A DNA stretch of 64,000 nt from NCBI GenBank assembly GCA_001414485.1, contig LLEY01000003.1, positions 558,001 through 622,000 on the forward strand, in the 5' to 3' direction. The notes beneath the pieces were generated by a model, which did no database searches, was not told the DNA's origin, and saw only the letters and a list, made by a program, of their open reading frames with translations. Position numbers and translations under genes: made by a program. Positions 34,597-47,196 of the stretch are shown here, one piece after another (the first letter of the stretch is position 1; each line of letters starts with the position of its first letter). The DNA comes from Calycina herbarum (taxonomy: Eukaryota > Ascomycota > Leotiomycetes > Helotiales > Pezizellaceae).

Positions 34597-37458
34597 TCAA
34601 GAACGCAACTGCCCCAGCAGCTTCTCGAGTTGTTTGGTCATCAAGACCCGGGCGTTTCTCGCCTCTTCCGACTCGAACATCTCAACCTCTTGACTCTGAC
34701 TATCGACCTCACTGTGTCGTGTCATGAATTCTTCTATGGATGAAAGTAAGGACCGAAGGGATTGACCAGGAAGTTTCTTTCGGATCCGTTTTGCCATAAC
34801 TGGTACCAATGCTAGATAACCGAGTAAGACTCCGAGGTAACTGAAAGGGATAAGTTTTTCAGTTTCTTCCATAGATGAAGCCTAAAGTATCAGTTAGTAT
34901 GTTTCAACAGCAATAAAAGTCGAGCCATTACTCACCTCGGCAATCTTCTCTTGGTTACTGGCCCAAATGGTGACCATGGTCTCCAGCGTACCATCCCCTT
35001 CCTCAAGCAAGCTTCTTTCCATGCTTCCTCGAGCCTTCAAGCTCTGGTCGGCGAATTGGATCATAGATGCTAAAAGAAGAATCAAATGATTGACCGCAGC
35101 TTCAGATTCAGCTTGAAGCAAGAAACCTGATATCTGCTGGAATTTCGCTACTACATATTCGCCCATTTTGCGGCTAAGGGTACCTCGCGCAAACACATCC
35201 GAGGCCTTGGCATTATTGTTGGTGACATTAACCGTTAAACTGAAGATCAAATGCTGCAGAGGGCCATGGTTTTGAAAAGGTTGGGCCAATGAATTTTCCA
35301 GTGTGTCTGCAATTATTGGTAGAAAATCCGTGATCCAAATGTTTTCATCTTGCACCGTTCGAGCTCTGGTCGAATGGGCTGTCAGAGCCGACAATGCAAG
35401 ATAAAAATTCATCGACTCGTGGCTAGGGAAATCCCATGATTTTCCGTGGGAAGAATTCTTCAAGATTGAGAAAAGTCTTGCTGTTAATTCTTTCGAAAAA
35501 ATCTCGTCCTCACTCCTGGCTTGTCTCGTCTGTTCCGTCATGACTTCGAGGCATTTCAGAGCAAGCGTACGAGGTGACAGGGACTTTGGTTCCAAGGGTT
35601 CCCATGCTTTGAATTGCATCATATATTCGTGATGGTCCAAAATCATCTTTTGGGCCACTTTAGAAGTGTTGCTCTTGCGATCCTTGGCGACTTGAACCAC
35701 GCTCGACTGAACATCCAGGAGGCGAATCAATAGTCGAGTAATGCCTTGGCGACGGAGCTGAAGTACGAATGGAAGAACGTCAACTTCGCCTAGAACCGTG
35801 ATGAGTATAGAGACCAGAACGAAACCGGAGATTACATCAATCTCCTGGCCAAGGCCTAAGAACAAGCGTTCATGGGCACTCTCTGCAAAAAAGTGACGGG
35901 CAAAATTCTTGTCCTTCAGCTGCTTTGCTAGCTCAAGGAGACCAGCTCTTCTTCCCGATGTTTGGGACGTGGTGGGTTTCCCAATTCTGTCGATGAGATC
36001 TTCAAGTTCATCCAAAACTCGAGTGTTTGCACCGGCTGCCCTCAGCTCATGCACACTTCGTATCGTTGCACCTGCACCCTCCCCATCTTCATCATCTTCA
36101 CGGAAGCTTGCAAGCTTTGGAAGCTTTGGCATAGAAGCTCTGCGGGTTCTCCGTCGTCCTTGGGGGCCATCATCGGGCATCTCGGGCAGGGGTTGCGACA
36201 GTTGCAGCATGAGATCTTCTTCTTCCAGCATGGACCGGTGCCGACTGTATGTTATTTTGGGACCAGCTGTTTGACTAACTTGGGATGCTTGGCTGTCTGT
36301 TGCTAGCGATGGTCGACTTGCTGGCTCTGGGGCGAGACTCTCGCTTCTTGATGAACTAGTTGTAGAAGAAGAGTCATTCATCGATTCGTCTTCATCTTCT
36401 TCATCCTCCTGGGGAAGTTGAGAGACCAAAGAATCGATCAATCGGCGGCGGGTAATCTGTGGTCTGGTATTAACGTATTTGGTAGATACCATTGAAGAGC
36501 TTCCCGATGCTAGCCTCCCACGAAACGATAACATCGCCTTCGTTTTTACGGGACTCTGATCTTTCGTGGTGGGGGAATTTAGTATTCCCTCCCAAAGCTT
36601 TGACGCCTTGGGTGACAAATGCTTTTTTCCTGCCTTGGGAGTCTCATCCAAGTCCACATCCATCATCTCCACGTCGCTAGTTTCGGGGGATGGTGACTTG
36701 CGTTGTGGCATTTTTCTGGGTGCTGGTGCTGGTGCTCGCGCTGTCTTTTTTGGAGTCTGCAAGGTAGTGTTCTCGATCTTCCCAATCTTCTCGACCTTCT
36801 CGACTCTCCGCGGGGCCACTTTCTCAGCCTTCTTTCCAGCGCTCTTCCAATTGTCCGATTCGGTTAGCTTCATGACCTCCTTTTCGATTGGAGGATCATT
36901 GCGCCTTGGTCTTGAGACAACCGAGGTTGTATGTCCGCTCCCCGGAAATGATGTCGTTGCATTTGATGGTATTGCTTTTGGGGCTGCCCTTGGGGCTACT
37001 TTTGAAGGTACCTTTGCGACAACGGCTGTAGATTGCGCCTTGGTAACTGGCAGTTGTCGCAGAGGTTGTTTTGGCACCGGCGACAACTTGACCCTCTTCC
37101 TGCTCTGCACAATAGCCATTCCATCATCTGCCTTTGCCTTCTGAGCCTCCGGGGCATTTTTCTTGGGTATTGGGGCAGCCGGGATTCCCTTCTTCTTCGA
37201 GATCGGGACTGTAGCACCCTCGTCATCGCTCGAGGGCACATCGAATATGCTCCGTTTGACGGGAGAGGAAACGGATGCAGGCGTTGCAGGGCTCGAGGAC
37301 TCAGCTTTGTCCGTTTGTATGTTTGCCGGTGCTTGCACCTTCGCGATCTTTGCCGGCGCCTGGTATTGTGTGATTCGTTTCCTAGCAGCCTTCCCGTACG
37401 TCACTATTCTCTTTCGAGGGGCCCCAGCCCCGTTAGCAGCAGACATTGCGGGAAACAT
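34597..37458 (-). CDS. WAPL-domain protein, cohesin release factor homologue
   Basis: Two exons (34936-37458 and 34597-34881) around a 54-bp intron (GTGAGT, CTAAC-type branch, TTTAG) give 935 residues. The start is the ATG at 37458, with another ATG five codons on. Residues 1 to about 450 are basic and disordered, with Lys/Arg-rich patches and Ser/Pro stretches. The C-terminal half, from SVHELRAAGANTRVLDELEDLID through RHFFAESAHERLFLGL, TLALKCLEVMTEQ and FYLALSALTAHSTRA to a helix-rich end, matches the WAPL (wings-apart-like) helical repeat domain. The family opens cohesin and removes it from chromosomes, acting with Pds5 in the nucleus (Rad61 in yeast). The last exon holds the family's C-terminal helices, so the protein looks complete. 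Confidence 0.85.
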
Positions 37459-39204
37459 CGTAGTTCTGGGGATTGTGGCAGGTTCTTCTGTTTGTAAAAT
37501 AGGTGGGGAGGAACGGTAATGGTTTGGTGCACTTCGGAACTATGCGCTTGCACTAAGTAGTTGGTCAGTAAAGCTGAAGAATAAAGAGTTCGTTTCGTCT
37601 CTCAAAGATGAGAAGTTATGTGGATGGAGGGGTCTTAATAAAGGGAGTAGCGCCTGCCCCGTTTGCTTGTATGTAGATGGGCGGCGCTATTGGCATTGGA
37701 GGGGGAAAGGACTGTTTGTGAAGATGTTTGAAAGCAACAACCACACTTACCAAATATCGATCTTCCGCAGATTCAGGATAGGCAGACCATAGCATGTAAA
37801 AGGATGCTAGACTAGTGGTGAGAGGTTGTGCGCCGGTGAAATTGTGTGAAGTTCAGATCGCGTTGCGTTTATTTTGATGCACAAACAAAGCTTGTGGCGT
37901 CAGAAGGTACTTGAAGATCTGGGGTTCGGTTGTGGTGGTGCTAAATGTGGCTAGTGCTTGAGATAAGTGGGGCCTTCAGCCCTTTTCACAGCATAAGTGA
38001 AGTGTGGTGACAGCTTCAACTCAAAACCACCAGGACTGATTCACTCCAGCATTGTCTCCAACATTGTAAGCCAAACTAGGTCCAATTATTAAACTTATCT
38101 AAACAAGAGATCATGAAAATCTATATAATCTTCACTTTCAATTTAAAGGAGGCACGAGAGCTAACGCAGCCCTGCTTGCGGCATGGCTTTTAGTCTTAAG
38201 CTTAAGGTTATCTGGCAGCGGGAGACTATCCCTCTTATGTTCACCTCGAAGTCATTTGCTTGCTTACTTCTACATCACTTGTATGCCCCCAAATATGTTT
38301 CCCTTGGTCATTATGCTACCCGATTTCCTCCTTTGCCTCTCCCAACTACGGAATCTTACGTCTGAGTAAGACGGGTATTCAATCCTGGCAATCTGACTTG
38401 AAAACCAGGATGTCGATACTCTTATTATTCCTTGAGTTTATTGCTCTTGCTCGGTTGAGGGTCATGGCGTGGATTTTGAAACTCAGAACAATATTTTCGG
38501 CTCAGGGTGGGTTGGAGAATGAGCCTACGGAGATGGCGAAGGAATGGCAATTGCTTCTTTGATTATGCTCGTGGCTGTACGATGGGCCGAATGGTCTATG
38601 GCAAGTTATAACCATTTCCCCATTTATCCCGCTCCGGAGAAGTCTTCAGTCAGAGTGGAGCGATGTGTCGAGGGAGGTTGTGTAACGACTTAGTCAACAG
38701 CTATTCCAACTTTGGACATGAACTCGAAGAGTCAAAAAGCGGACTATCTCCATAATTACGTCAGAGCTCAGCTTTACTTCTGTTCACAGCATAATGATCT
38801 ACGGGCTTTACTATTCGTCAATAGGAAAACTTCGAGGTTCGCTGTTCCTTTTGCCTTTTACATTTTACAAATTTGGAATGCATATGAATCCTGATATTCC
38901 TCAGTGTTTGGAAGTAGAATGAAGCGCAGATTAAAGTTTGAAGCAGGGCTGGTTATATGCGTGCTTCTTTATCAATTGCTCATTGTATCTAATTGTTGCT
39001 ATCTAGTCTAACATTGTCATGACCGTTGTACTTTCAGGAACCACATTCGGTAGGAAATACGGATATAGGGGTATATTGTCTAGTCTATCTGAGTTCAAGA
39101 GAGGAGAAAAGGAATGAGGTCGTCAAAAAACTATATACAAGAATCCGTGGATCAAGCGCCACGATGGTCAAATGCAAGTTATCAAACGTCTGCCTCCAAA
39201 TCGA
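37459..39204. other. Intergenic stretch
   Basis: Between the WAPL gene start and the transcription-factor 3' end. Only short, unrecognisable open frames occur on the plus strand (38183-38562). No repeat was noticed. Confidence 0.45.
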
Positions 39205-40562
39205 CTAAGAAGCACTCCTCTCCCACTTTTCTTCCTCTATCTTGATCTTTGCGGCTTCTTCCTGTTCCTCTCTTTCCTCTTCTGCTAGTGCTTCACGAAA
39301 ATGGTCGTACTCAAATCCCTCACTCCAAGGACCAAATATCCTGCGTAGCCAACCGCCCACAACACCTCCCATATTCAACATCTCAATACCTCCTCGGATC
39401 ACAATCATCTGTTGGATACCCCTCAAATGGATTTCATATTCCTTCCAACCAACATTTAGAGCTATTGAAAAGTATAACAGTATCACAGCTACCATGATCA
39501 TTTCATCACTTGTCTTTTCCTCGACTGTACCCCGTTTCATTACTTCATTGGCAAGACGTATGGTTTGATGTCTGTAGTAATAGAGAGCCGAAGGGTCGGC
39601 GAGTTGATTTTCTCGATGTAGGTGGACTGCTGATACGAACAATGTGGCAGAGAATAATGGAGGATGCTTCATGGCGTATTCCAGCCAAGATTCTTCTGGT
39701 GGTATTGATTTCCTCGCTGTGAGGTCGACAACTTTATTGGGAGGTTAGTATATTCTTTCCGCATTCTCTGGGCTGGAATAATACTTACAGAAATTTATCA
39801 GATAGTCTTTCGATAGCGGTTCAACAGGACTGAATGGAGTACCTTCCACCCCGGATATTTCAAAATTGACATCTCCTTGATTCCTCCTTGGCACCTCAAA
39901 TGTCGCCGCTGTTTGCCATCCGTTCACCTCAAAGCTAGCAGCATCAAATTCCGAGTCCCCCATGATCGAGTCTACAGTGTTTCCAACGTTTGATGCCCCT
40001 TGCCCCCAAAATTCTGCTGGCATCATACTATCATGACCCGGATGAAGAAATCCAGTCGGCGCCAAAATACCATGAGCATCACGTTCGCCCTCAGTATTCC
40101 AACCCCCTGGTACCACACTTCCTTCTCTCGAGGAACTCGCTAACGACTGAACAGATTCTAGACTTATGTTGACATTTTGCTTGGTGGTAAAGCGACGACG
40201 ATTTGTTACTCGACTTCGTGCTGCTTGAGCAACGCCTTCGCTGTTTGTAATCCTTTTATCATCTGATTAGTATTTGTTTTTATCGTTTGCTTGGAAAAAT
40301 TTTCCAAGTGAGGGAAAAAGTGAGCCCTGTGTTTGGAAAAGGGAAAACAGAGTGAGTGAACTTACAGAGGAACCAAATATCTACACTCACTTGATTTCCC
40401 TCTTTCCCGACACTCTAGGCAAGGTTGTGCCCGATCGCACTTCTTCTTTCTCCGGTGACATTCAGTGCAAGATACAGGCACACGGTCTCTTTTGTTCTTT
40501 CTAGACGAACCCTCCTCTGCATTTCCTGGCGTAACAGAACGAGAAGGACTTCGCGAATACAT
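39205..40562 (-). CDS. Zn2Cys6 (Gal4-type) transcription factor
   Basis: Three exons (40366-40562, 39789-40252, 39205-39731) give 395 residues from the ATG at 40562. The DNA-binding domain is complete: Cys32, Cys35, Cys42, Cys48, Cys51 and Cys60 in the spacing C-x2-C-x6-C-x5-C-x2-C-x8-C, preceded by a basic KNKRDR stretch. After a poorly conserved middle, the last exon (KHPPLFSATLFVSAVHLHREN... YYYRHQTIRLANEVM... ILLYFSIALNVGWKEYEIHLRGIQQMIVIRGG) is typical of the C-terminal helical region of fungal Zn2Cys6 regulators; it ends in a Glu-rich tail. For the first intron (113 bp) I chose the acceptor AAAAG at 40253 because the AG just upstream would give a stop. The target genes are unknown. Confidence 0.87.
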
Positions 40563-42802
40563 GTCTTCCGATATACTCTAAACGAATTAGTGTAATAAAG
40601 GGGATTGACGTAAAGTATATGTCGATACTTATATACCTTCCCAACTATAGGTCCTCGCCTCTACTTCCCAAAAATACATATCACCTCATCCCCCACAATT
40701 TGCATTTCCATTCTTCAACCATCATGGACTATCCTCACCAGCTAGCTATACACACTCTCTGCCTTGCTTATTAATAGTTTCAAGTCCCCCTTTCCCTTGC
40801 CCATTCCCAATCCAGCCATGTCGGTGTCCTTCGCAATCGTATCTTTCACCTGTCCTCTGTCGATCATATAATCCCAAGAACGACCATGTCACCTCCACAC
40901 GGAGTTCCCCTTCCCGCATTTATCCAATCCACGAGCATATAATCCGCCATAAAAACCACTGTTGTACGAGAGACCCTGCTCGCTCATGCCCTTCTCGTCA
41001 TCTTACTGCTAGGTCCCGTTCGCTTCGTAGGGCTGAAAATGCAAGAGGTTATGTTAGAGCTTACTAACCCCTGCATCACCTCTCTACCCTGGAGCTAGCT
41101 GCATGGTTCCTTTGCATCTAGTTTTAACCTTACCTAGTGTTCGTGGCATTGAAACCCGAAGGTCATCTAATGTAGGGAATAGGCCTTAGCTCTTAGGGTA
41201 TGAATCCATTCGTACAAGAAAAGCCGAATGCACCGGTCTTTACAAACGTGGCGACGGGATTTGGGTATTTAAGAAAAGGAAGTGGGAATACTTAATCTCC
41301 CAAATCCTCAATATCTTTTCCAATAACGGAAAGTCGTTAAATGTCTGTGTATCGTTGCAGACATCTCGAATACTCCACAATCTCGAGAAATACGATACCG
41401 CCACTGCTGTGTATCCAACGAGCGAGCCACAACTCCAACACCAGTCACCACTACATCTCAAGCCTGACAAGTTGCATCCCCGACCGCGTGGCCATCTCCG
41501 ATCTAGCATTATTCCATACGAATACGGAAATTGAGAACACCAGGATTCCGTGCCTCCACGTCACTTACTCAATAACGGTTGTAATAACCGTTATATTTTA
41601 CGGCATACGACAAACGAGCTCAAGCGAAGTTGGGGCTGAAAGGGATCGATTCAGATTCAAGAAATGTACCGTCGCACGAACGTAACCTTCCGTCGTCCCC
41701 CTATGCCGAATCCCATTCTCAAAAACGCTGCCCAAGCAACAGACGTCGGTCCCGAAAAATAAGTAAAATCTCCCAGTCCCCCTGTTGCTCGTATATCGCA
41801 AAAATCTAGTGGTTCGGTTGTGGACAGTTCAATGCATCCAAACCTCCCCCAAACCAACGTGGAAACTAGCTTCCGTCTACCGAAACACTTAATTGTCTTA
41901 CTCGCCTTACGTCGCCTTGTGAGGAAAAAAAACTTAAAGTGTCTGTGGGAGAGGATGGGGGCGGTGCTTATTTAACATCCATCATTGCCACGCGATGTGT
42001 GCTTACGATGTGCTCCCCGTAAGCAAGGGTCCCGATCTCGTCTGCTTCCTTTCTGGAACAAAACATCCCGAGAATCCTCGTGGGTTTGGTCTCTGTAGAG
42101 ATATTCCTCGGGCTCCCTGAGAAATGAGGATAAATCGGTACTTGGTACTTTCCGACAGACGGTACCCAGAATGGATATTGGGATTGGCCTCTTAATTTCA
42201 AGACCCTTGAAGGGTGTGCTTGGGGGTATGCTTGCCCTCATGTTTGAAGGTTATGTGGGAGGCGAGACGAGAAATAAGGGCGAACGAGAAAGCTCGAAAA
42301 GAAAAACCTTCGTACTAAGCTTACCTTACCTATGGTTCTGACGCGTACACAAGAGCCCCAAAGGTCACAATAATGGCTCGATATGTACAGTCTTGAGCTA
42401 TCTGACGATTAGTGATATGGGTATTGTCTTGGCCAGCCTCCAAATCTGGGGTCGTGGAAGAGCAGATGAGGTGAGGTGGGTCGAGATGTATGACATGCCA
42501 CGGTACTTGGTTCGCAATTTCGAAATCGAAAACGTAAGGTTGACTGACGATGAACATAGGACCTCTGTGTGCCCAAAAAAGGTCGAGACATTAAGGTTGG
42601 GTTACGGGAGTGTAGGAGTGGGGCTGAAGAGCTGCTGCAAGTGTATCCAAACTCCGACAGCGCAAAATTAAATAAGGAATGAACACCTGGTGGTATCATT
42701 AACTTCATTTTAATTGTGTATTTATCAAAGTCATGTAATTCGTATCTTTCGTACCACATTACCCATCGGGCCATTCACCTACAGCAATACCCCGTCACAC
42801 AC
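40563..42802. other. Intergenic stretch (2.2 kb)
   Basis: Promoter side of the Zn2Cys6 gene and 3' flank of the Scm3 gene. Open frames (for example 41341-41685 and 42393-42671 on plus, 42409-42774 on minus) overlap each other and show no domain. No repeat was recognised. Confidence 0.4.
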
Positions 42803-45800
42803 TCAAAATACAGCGAATCTAGAATTTTCACAACGGAAACAGAATGATTTCTTGCACGCAAACCCATTCTCGCCACATTTTTTCAATGTGCCTTTTGGGG
42901 TTCTTACAATAACCACAGGGGTTGCTCCTTCTCCTTCTTCTTTGATCTCTACACTTCCGCGACGATGGGATTTGCCTGAGGGTGTGAGAAGTCCCTGCAT
43001 TGGTGACGAAGACGTCTCGTCTGTGGCGGGAACCTCAACTCGTGATGAACTATCAGCTGTTGAGTCACGGACTTCATGGTTTTTTTCCGGATAGAGTCCC
43101 TTTTTCCTGCCTGGGGTGAGGTCAAGTAAAGGTGTACCCGTACGAACGAATCCCAATCTCGAGCTTGATTGAGATATTTGTAATGGTCGTCCTTTTGATT
43201 CGGCAATGGCTGAACGGGGTTGACAGATTGCTTTTCGTGGTTTAAGTTGTTTGTCTTTTCGCTTCCCTTGCTGAACAGACTGCACAGCAGCACCTTCAAG
43301 CTCCTCTTCCGTTTTAACCTTGATTCGCTTTCTAGCAGATGGTCCAAGTAGTGAGAGAGAATGCACTGGCGAGTCGGCCGTCAATTCATCGATATCGTCA
43401 TCATCTTGGAATTGATGCAGCTTTCGTTTCTTTTTCCTCGCAGGTACGGATGATATGGATGGAACGTCTGCAATGACAGCAGTCTCCTCCCGTTTTACAT
43501 TATCTGGCGTTTCCAGAGGCCTGTTCTTATTTCTAGGCCTGGACGATAGGAGGATGAATCCATCGGTAGCTAGATTTAACTCATCATCCTCGTCGGAATC
43601 CAAACCGGGGCTTGTTCTTCGTTTCCTTGATGGAGTCTTAAACATTTGCTTGGCTAGACTCTTCTCCACCCTGGGTGATTGAGGTTTCGCTGCGAGAATC
43701 GGTTCGGGTAGAGTAAGGGTTTCCACAGGTGAGGGAACTTTCTGAGGCGAATTGATTTGGTTGGCGCTGTTTTCGGTTGTGGAATTTTCTCGTACAGCCG
43801 GGTGGCGAGATATTTGTATCGCGTCCGTAGAATCCTGAGAATCTGGAATACTCGAGTGGAGTGAATGTTTTGGTCTCGGAGGCGAAGATGCGCCCAAGAT
43901 AGGGCTTTGGGGTGTGCTGTACTGTCCCCGATTCGTCCTATCGGTGTCAACACTGCCCCCACCATCACTTCCTAGAATGCCAGCTGTAGAAGAAAAGCTC
44001 TGCTGGACGTCGAGTAGTTGAATATCTCGATCATGAGCCTTGTGCTCTTTCCTACTAGGCAGTTCATCTTCTTCGACAAAACTTGGCTCAATACTTGGCT
44101 CATGAATAGAGCCAAAAACCTTGGAAATCGATGGCGTTAGGTTTTCGATAGTCGGCAGAATTGGCAAAGAAGATCGATCTTGACTGACGCCCTCTCCTGG
44201 ATCGCTATGTGCGGATGGGTGATTTACCACAAGTGAAGACACACTAGTCATAGGTGTATACGTCGATGCACTAGCCACGCCTCTGGGGGTTAACGTGCGA
44301 TCCATGTCAGAACCGGAAGAAGGATGCTGACTGCTTAATGAAACGCGAGAAGTGCGAGCTCTTTGTGGCGATCCATAGTCGAACTCTTGATTCTTGCTTG
44401 CCCTTTGCACACTCTCGGGACCATTCCACGTGGAATTGAAAGAAGCGTCAGCAGGTTTTCCGCTTCTCCAAAGATTTGAGCTCACACGACCTTCAAGTCG
44501 CTGCAAGGCTGCATTGTTAGGATGTGCACTTTTGACGTGTTCAACCAACTCAAATGGCGTGAAGTAACCATGCTCACCCACGTATGGGCAATTGAGCTCC
44601 CCACATGGGAAAGCTGTGGTTCGATGCTCCTCAAAGAGATGAACAGCCATTTGAGAAGAATCCTCTTCTATAGTCCTGGCTAGGCGGTAAAATCTTGTAG
44701 GATAGCTCTTACAATCAGCGTGAGGGCATGGTGCAGTTCCAACTGGGGCTTTATCGACAATCGGCAAAGGGCTATGAAAGTTTTCAGTTTCTGGAACCTG
44801 TTTGGAATGGCTACCCGTCAAATCGATAAATTGTTGATCTCGCATCTGGAAATCCTTTGTGACTGTGTGACTGTGGCTGTGACTAGAGTATAATGATTGA
44901 TCAGAGACATGTCTTTTTTCGTTGTTCCGTTGCCTGTATGATGTTTTCCTTTCTGAATAACTATGCCTCCTACTACCAAGAATGTTTCCGATAATATGTT
45001 TTGCATCTGGGAGGCCCTCCGTTTCCCGTTCTGGAGTTGGAGATTCTGTAGCATCAACAGCTCTTGACCAAGTAATAACTCTAGAGTCCCGCTGAGTGGG
45101 TTGGCTGGGTCTTTCCATTGGAAGAGGCATTATCGGAACCGGTTTGTTCGGTCTGACATTCACTGGTTCTGGTTTTTGGTGACTGGAAATGGAAATTGGT
45201 CTCTGAGGTGGCGTCCCTAGGAAGGTTCTCCTAGGCTTTTGCGGGTTCGGAAGTCTAGTAGGAACCGCGAAACTTTCAGAATCCGTTGTTTGTAATGATT
45301 CTGGCTCGCCAATTTCGTCTGGCTCGAGATATGAGTACTTTCTCTCGTATCGTGCATACCAACTTCTGTGAGGGTGGCGCGGATACTAGAGTTTGTTAGC
45401 GAAGGTGGGCTTAGAGAGCAGAGGGGATACACACCTGGGCCTCCATACCCTTCCAAAAATCTACGTTCATTGTTATACCACGAATTCTTGCTTTTTTTAC
45501 ACAATCCAATAAAATGTGATCATCTTCAACTGTAAAGGGAGCGCGGCGATTCTTAGCAGAAGGGTTATTACGGTGTTCTTTTTCTGGTTCAGCCCATACT
45601 GAACCACCCACTCCAGGAGACGGGCTTCGTTCCACTATAATTGGCTTGACACTCATGTTTTTTAGACTTACACGTGATCTTGGGGCGACTACAGGAAGCT
45701 CAGGGACACGCCAAGAGGGTTCGATTTCATTCCTGTTGCCCCTCTGTGGATCAGGGGGTAAGTCCGGTACACGCCAGGCTGATTCGATATTATCCTGTGT

Positions 45801-46269
45801 CTGTTGTTTTGATGGAGCCTTTCGCCACGATGGTCCCGTCTCGGTGTGTTTGCGCGATGGTTTTGGCAGGTCTGGTACACGCCAAGCGGAATCAATGTTA
45901 TCCTGGTTGCGTGAATTTTCTCGATTTGAAGCAGTGGGTGCCTGCCAGGCTGGCTGAACATTGCCATCTTGACGTGAATGTTGTTGTGATACATATTGGT
46001 GAATTTGAGCGCCCAGCTGAGGCCCAAACTGAGCGAGGATTTGGGATTGGGATGGCACAGCTGTGTTTGGCACTATAATCGGCGCAAGCGGTTGAAGTTT
46101 ATGGACGCTTCGAGGGTTCTCTATTGGTAGAGTAGGAGGCTGCCTAGAATGAAGGGCTGATTCTGGTTGAATATTTTGAGTTGCTCTTGTAAATCCACGC
46201 AAAATCATATCGTCCTCCATGTCGTCATCCTCGCCATCGTCGCTGGAAATTTCCTCGCCCTCTTCGCCA

Positions 46270-46301
<32 letters not shown>

Positions 46302-46799
46302 TTCATCATCGTAATCTAGCAGCATCTCATCCCCTCCAAGCGAGCTCTCAATTGATTCTTCTGTATATTCCGTGGATCCGTCGTAATGTCGGGTTCCGGC
46401 ATCCCTTTCGTGTCGCATTTTAGATAGATGTCCATTGTTGACAATAATTCTCCCAGTTTGCAGATCAATCTCATCTCCAATTCCTTCGAAGTCCTTGCCG
46501 TACTTCTCGAATATCGACTCGAATGTTGATTTCAGCTTGAAATCCAATTGGGACCTCCTCTGCTGCAGCTCCGAGTCTGGATCTGGCACCGGATCAATTT
46601 CCTCCTCGTCCTCCTCGTCCTGATCGTCCTGATCGTCCACTTCTCCTCCTCCATAGCCCCCCGTGGGCTGATCGATATCCTCATAGTTTTGAAGCTCATC
46701 GCGCTCGTGGATGTCGTAGCCCTGTTCCCTTGAGAATGTTTTGAGGAATTCGTTACGGATTGGTGAATATAATCGCTGGCGCTTCCGGTACGGCTCCAT
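42803..46799 (-). CDS. scm3: Scm3-type centromere histone chaperone with Myb-like and C2H2-like regions
   Basis: Two exons (45435-46799 and 42803-45385) around a 49-bp intron give 1,315 residues from the ATG at 46799. Residues ~77-135 carry the Scm3 signature (RRSQLDFKLKSTFESIFEKY, then GDEIDLQTGRIIVNNGHL), the part of the family that binds the CENP-A/H4 dimer. A long acidic run follows at about 165-200. A Myb/SANT-like domain spans the intron at about 418-475 (FTVEDDHILLDCVKKAR, then FWKGMEAQ, then HPHRSWYARYERKY). At about 674-740 there is a Cys/His-rich segment (CPHADC...HLFEEH, then FPCGELNCPYV...HVKSAH) like two C2H2 fingers. The rest is disordered with basic patches. It should deposit CENP-A at centromeres. 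The gene diverges from ATG6 across about 400 bp. Confidence 0.86.
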
Positions 46800-47196
46800 A
46801 GTGTGCGCGTGGTAGTGGGTGTATACGACCCATTAGAATAGTGATGGAGGTAGAAATTTAATGATGCGATTGCGATTCTTGCACAGATTTCCACCTTAGG
46901 GGACGGACGCGCTGAGGGCCGCGTCGATTGGGCGGGGTGCGTTAAGCTTAAATCAGACCCCTGCCAGTTGAATCCACCAAGACCTGGCAGCTCCAGCGGG
47001 CCGATGTTTGTTCTACTTGTATTCATCCACCCCAAGACAGGCGCATTTCCATGTTACACCTTAGAACCTCGACCTGATCACGAATACTTGGAGGTTCTCG
47101 GTTACAATGTGAATAACTCACGAAACGGTTCCGACTCGTCTGGACTTATTAACTAAACCCCACGCCTCTCCTCCTTGCAGCATCACCACATCCAAC
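46800..47196. promoter_or_regulatory. Shared divergent promoter region, Scm3 / ATG6
   Basis: The start codons of the Scm3 gene (minus, 46799) and the ATG6 gene (plus, 47197) lie 397 bp apart. Both 5' leaders and both promoters must fit in this space, so the two are likely to share control elements. I cannot name a specific factor site with confidence. Confidence 0.55.

Noticed and set aside
36566..37497. Plus-strand frames of 192 and 154 codons
   Set aside because: Antisense to the WAPL gene's low-complexity half; open only because of codon bias in that gene.
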